From Nocardioides astragali (GTDB lineage Bacteria > Actinomycetota > Actinomycetes > Propionibacteriales > Nocardioidaceae): DNA of 64,000 bases. Both the position numbers and the translations under genes were made by a program. Location: the NCBI RefSeq assembly GCF_024436375.1, contig NZ_JAFMZM010000005.1, positions 1 to 64,000 on the forward strand, in the 5' to 3' direction. Shown here piece by piece: positions 62,277-64,000 of this stretch. Under the pieces are notes generated by a model. It saw nothing but the letters and a program-made list of their open reading frames with translations, was not told the origin of the DNA and made no database searches. The first letter of the stretch is position 1. Each line of letters starts with the position of its first letter.

Positions 62277-63734
62277 GTGATGGATCCTCTCCTCTTCCTC
62301 GCAGTCGTGGCCGACTCCGTGTCCGGCTTGGCCCACGTCGCGGGGGAGGCCGACCCGGCCGGCCTGCTTCCCGCGCGTCAGCAGATGGCGCTGTCGCTGG
62401 GATGGCACATCGTCCTGGCGTGCTTCGGGGTCGCCTTCCCGGCGATGATCTTCACGATGCATCTGATCGGCATCCGGCGTGACGACCGGGACGCACTGCT
62501 GCTCGCGCGCAAGTGGGCCAAGGTCTCCGCGGTCCTGTTTGCGATCGGGGCGGTGTCGGGGACGGTGCTGAGCTTCGAGATGGGCCTGCTGTGGCCGGGG
62601 CTCATGGGCACCTACGGAGACGTCCTCGGCCTGCCGTTCGCCTTCGAGGGGCTGGCGTTCTTCATCGAGGCGATCTTCCTCGGGATCTACCTCTACGGCT
62701 GGGACCGGATGCCACCGGCGCGGCACCTGCTCATGGTGGTGCCGATGGCCGTCACCGGTGTCGTGGGCACCTTCTGCGTGATCGCGGTCAACGCCTGGAT
62801 GAACGCCCCCGTCGGGTTCGAGCTCGTCGACGGCGAGGTGCGCAACATCCAGCCGTGGGCGGTGCTCCTCAACCCCGACGCGTTCTGGCAGTTCCTGCAC
62901 ATGTGGGTGGCCGCCTACATGGTCGCTGGGTTCACCATCGCGTCCGTGTACGCCGTGGGGATGCTGCGCGGCCGCCGCGACCGGCCGCACCGGCTCGGGT
63001 TCACCCTCGCCTTCGCGTTCGCGAGCGTCTCGGCAGTCGTCCAGCCGCTCGTGGGTCACCTGCTGGGCAGCCGGCTCGCGGAGACGCAGCCGACGAAGCT
63101 CGCGGCGTTCGAGCTCGCGACGGAGACCGAGAGTCCCTCGCCACTGCGGCTCGGCGGGCTGCTCGTCGACGGCGAGGTGAGGTGGTCGATCGACGTCCCC
63201 CACCTCGGCTCGCTGCTGGCCCGCAACTCCTTCACCAAGCCGGTCGAGGGGCTGTCGAGCTTCCCCGTCGAGGACCACCCGCCGGTCAACATCACCCACC
63301 TGGCGTTCCAGAGCATGGTGGGGATCGGCACGCTGTTGATGGTGGCCGCGGTCGTCTTCTGGGTGGCCCGCTGGCGGGGCCACGACCTGATGGAGCGACG
63401 TTGGTTCCTCAGGTTCGCCGCGGTGACCGGCGGGCTCGCCGTCGTGGCGATGGAGGCCGGGTGGATCGCGACCGAGGTCGGTCGGCAGCCGTGGGTCGTC
63501 TACGGCTTCATGCGCACCCACGAAGCGGCCGGGGAGAACTCAGGCCTGTGGTGGCTGCTCGGCGTGACCGCGGTGGTCTACACGCTCATGACCGTCGGGG
63601 CGATCGTGGTGCTCCGCTCGATGGCGCGGCGCTGGCGGGCGGGGGAGGTCGACCTGCCCAGCCCGTACGGGCCGCAGGCCCAGGGTCCTGGTCATTCCAC
63701 CAGCGCCGAGGCCGCCGAGGAGCCGGTCCGGTGA
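62277..63734 (+). CDS. cydA: cytochrome bd ubiquinol/menaquinol oxidase subunit I
   Basis: A 485-residue membrane protein with about nine helices. Heme-ligand regions are seen in SLGWHIVLACFG (His) and FWQFLHMWVAAYM (His), and the conserved GRQPW motif is EVGRQPWVVYG. The quinol loop is short, the form common in actinobacteria and CIO-type oxidases. It reduces O2 to water with quinol, at low oxygen. GTG 62277 and ATG 62280 are both possible starts. It overlaps cydB by 4 nt. Confidence 0.95.
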   Translation: MMDPLLFLAVVADSVSGLAHVAGEADPAGLLPARQQMALSLGWHIVLACFGVAFPAMIFTMHLIGIRRDDRDALLLARKWAKVSAVLFAIGAVSGTVLSFEMGLLWPGLMGTYGDVLGLPFAFEGLAFFIEAIFLGIYLYGWDRMPPARHLLMVVPMAVTGVVGTFCVIAVNAWMNAPVGFELVDGEVRNIQPWAVLLNPDAFWQFLHMWVAAYMVAGFTIASVYAVGMLRGRRDRPHRLGFTLAFAFASVSAVVQPLVGHLLGSRLAETQPTKLAAFELATETESPSPLRLGGLLVDGEVRWSIDVPHLGSLLARNSFTKPVEGLSSFPVEDHPPVNITHLAFQSMVGIGTLLMVAAVVFWVARWRGHDLMERRWFLRFAAVTGGLAVVAMEAGWIATEVGRQPWVVYGFMRTHEAAGENSGLWWLLGVTAVVYTLMTVGAIVVLRSMARRWRAGEVDLPSPYGPQAQGPGHSTSAEAAEEPVR

Positions 63735-64000
63735 GCCTGGCTGACGTGGTCGCCGCCGCCCTGTTCGTGGGAGTCCTCGCCTATGCCCTGTTCGGCGGTG
63801 CCGACTTCGGGTCCGGCTTCTACGACCTCACCGCCGGCGGCACGGCCCGCGGCGCCGAGCTGCGCACGCTGGTCGACCACAGCATCGGACCGGTGTGGGA
63901 GGCCAACCACGTGTGGCTCATCTACGTCCTCGTCACCTGGTGGACGGCGTTCCCCGAGACCTTCGCCGCGACGATGTCGACACTCATCCTCCCGATGCTC
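63731..64000 (+). CDS. cydB: cytochrome bd oxidase subunit II, N-terminal part
   Basis: 90 residues are visible before the window ends. It starts (GTG) MSLADVVAAALFVGVLAYALFGGADFGSGFYDL, a CydB N-terminus, with VDHSIGPVWEANHVWLIYVLV, the strongly conserved VWEANHVW motif. Second subunit of the bd oxidase, in operon with cydA. Confidence 0.93.
   Translation, partial: MSLADVVAAALFVGVLAYALFGGADFGSGFYDLTAGGTARGAELRTLVDHSIGPVWEANHVWLIYVLVTWWTAFPETFAATMSTLILPML

Overview
The window is uniformly very GC-rich, with GTG/ATG starts, ATGA operon overlaps, several promoters that fit leaderless transcripts, an ECF factor of the SigE family, CydAB under a Rex-type operator and a P450 paired with a [3Fe-4S] ferredoxin. 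This fits an actinobacterium, most likely Nocardioides or another Nocardioidaceae. That placement is by gene style only.

About 40 kb in two blocks (roughly 1.4-23.5 kb and 45.4-60.1 kb) looks like one catabolic regulon for an unidentified hydrophobic or cyclic carboxylic compound. Block 1 holds a P450, its ferredoxin and the start of a 2-oxoacid:ferredoxin oxidoreductase alpha subunit, a ribose-type ABC importer with two near-duplicate binding lipoproteins and an alpha/beta hydrolase, an aldehyde dehydrogenase, an Old-Yellow-Enzyme-type reductase, alcohol dehydrogenases, an SDR, SnoaL-like proteins, and an acyl-CoA dehydrogenase / APH-type kinase / acyl-CoA dehydrogenase / MaoC operon. Block 2 holds a crotonase, a DUF35/thiolase-like pair, a second acyl-CoA dehydrogenase / APH-type kinase / acyl-CoA dehydrogenase module, four SDRs, an acyl-CoA ligase, an EthD-like protein, an MBL-fold hydrolase, a thiolase and a second crotonase. 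A plausible order is uptake, oxidation by P450 and dehydrogenases, CoA activation, then beta-oxidation including kinase-assisted removal of a hydroxyl group.

The blocks are joined by a repeated 17-bp operator, ACTGAA-N5-TTCAGT. I found nine copies (9 to 12 of 12 arm positions matching), all in the promoter regions of these operons and none seen in the 22 kb between the blocks. Two 206-residue TetR proteins, one in each block, share an identical stretch covering the recognition helix and are the obvious candidate repressors. I know of no described regulon with this operator.

The middle (23.5-45.4 kb) is ordinary or unrelated: secreted amidase, Lon protease, an orphan receiver protein, a coiled-coil membrane protein, a SigE-type sigma factor with a membrane protein and two beta-propeller-like lipoproteins, a TetM/OtrA-like ribosome-protection GTPase, an MMPL exporter divergent from a NarL-type two-component system, a large LuxR-type ATPase regulator, a UPF0303 protein and a Gfo/Idh oxidoreductase. 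The right end (60.1-64 kb) holds a TetR/hydrolase pair with two palindromic operators, a small membrane protein and cydAB, which runs off the window. No rRNA, tRNA, CRISPR array, insertion sequence or phage gene was seen.
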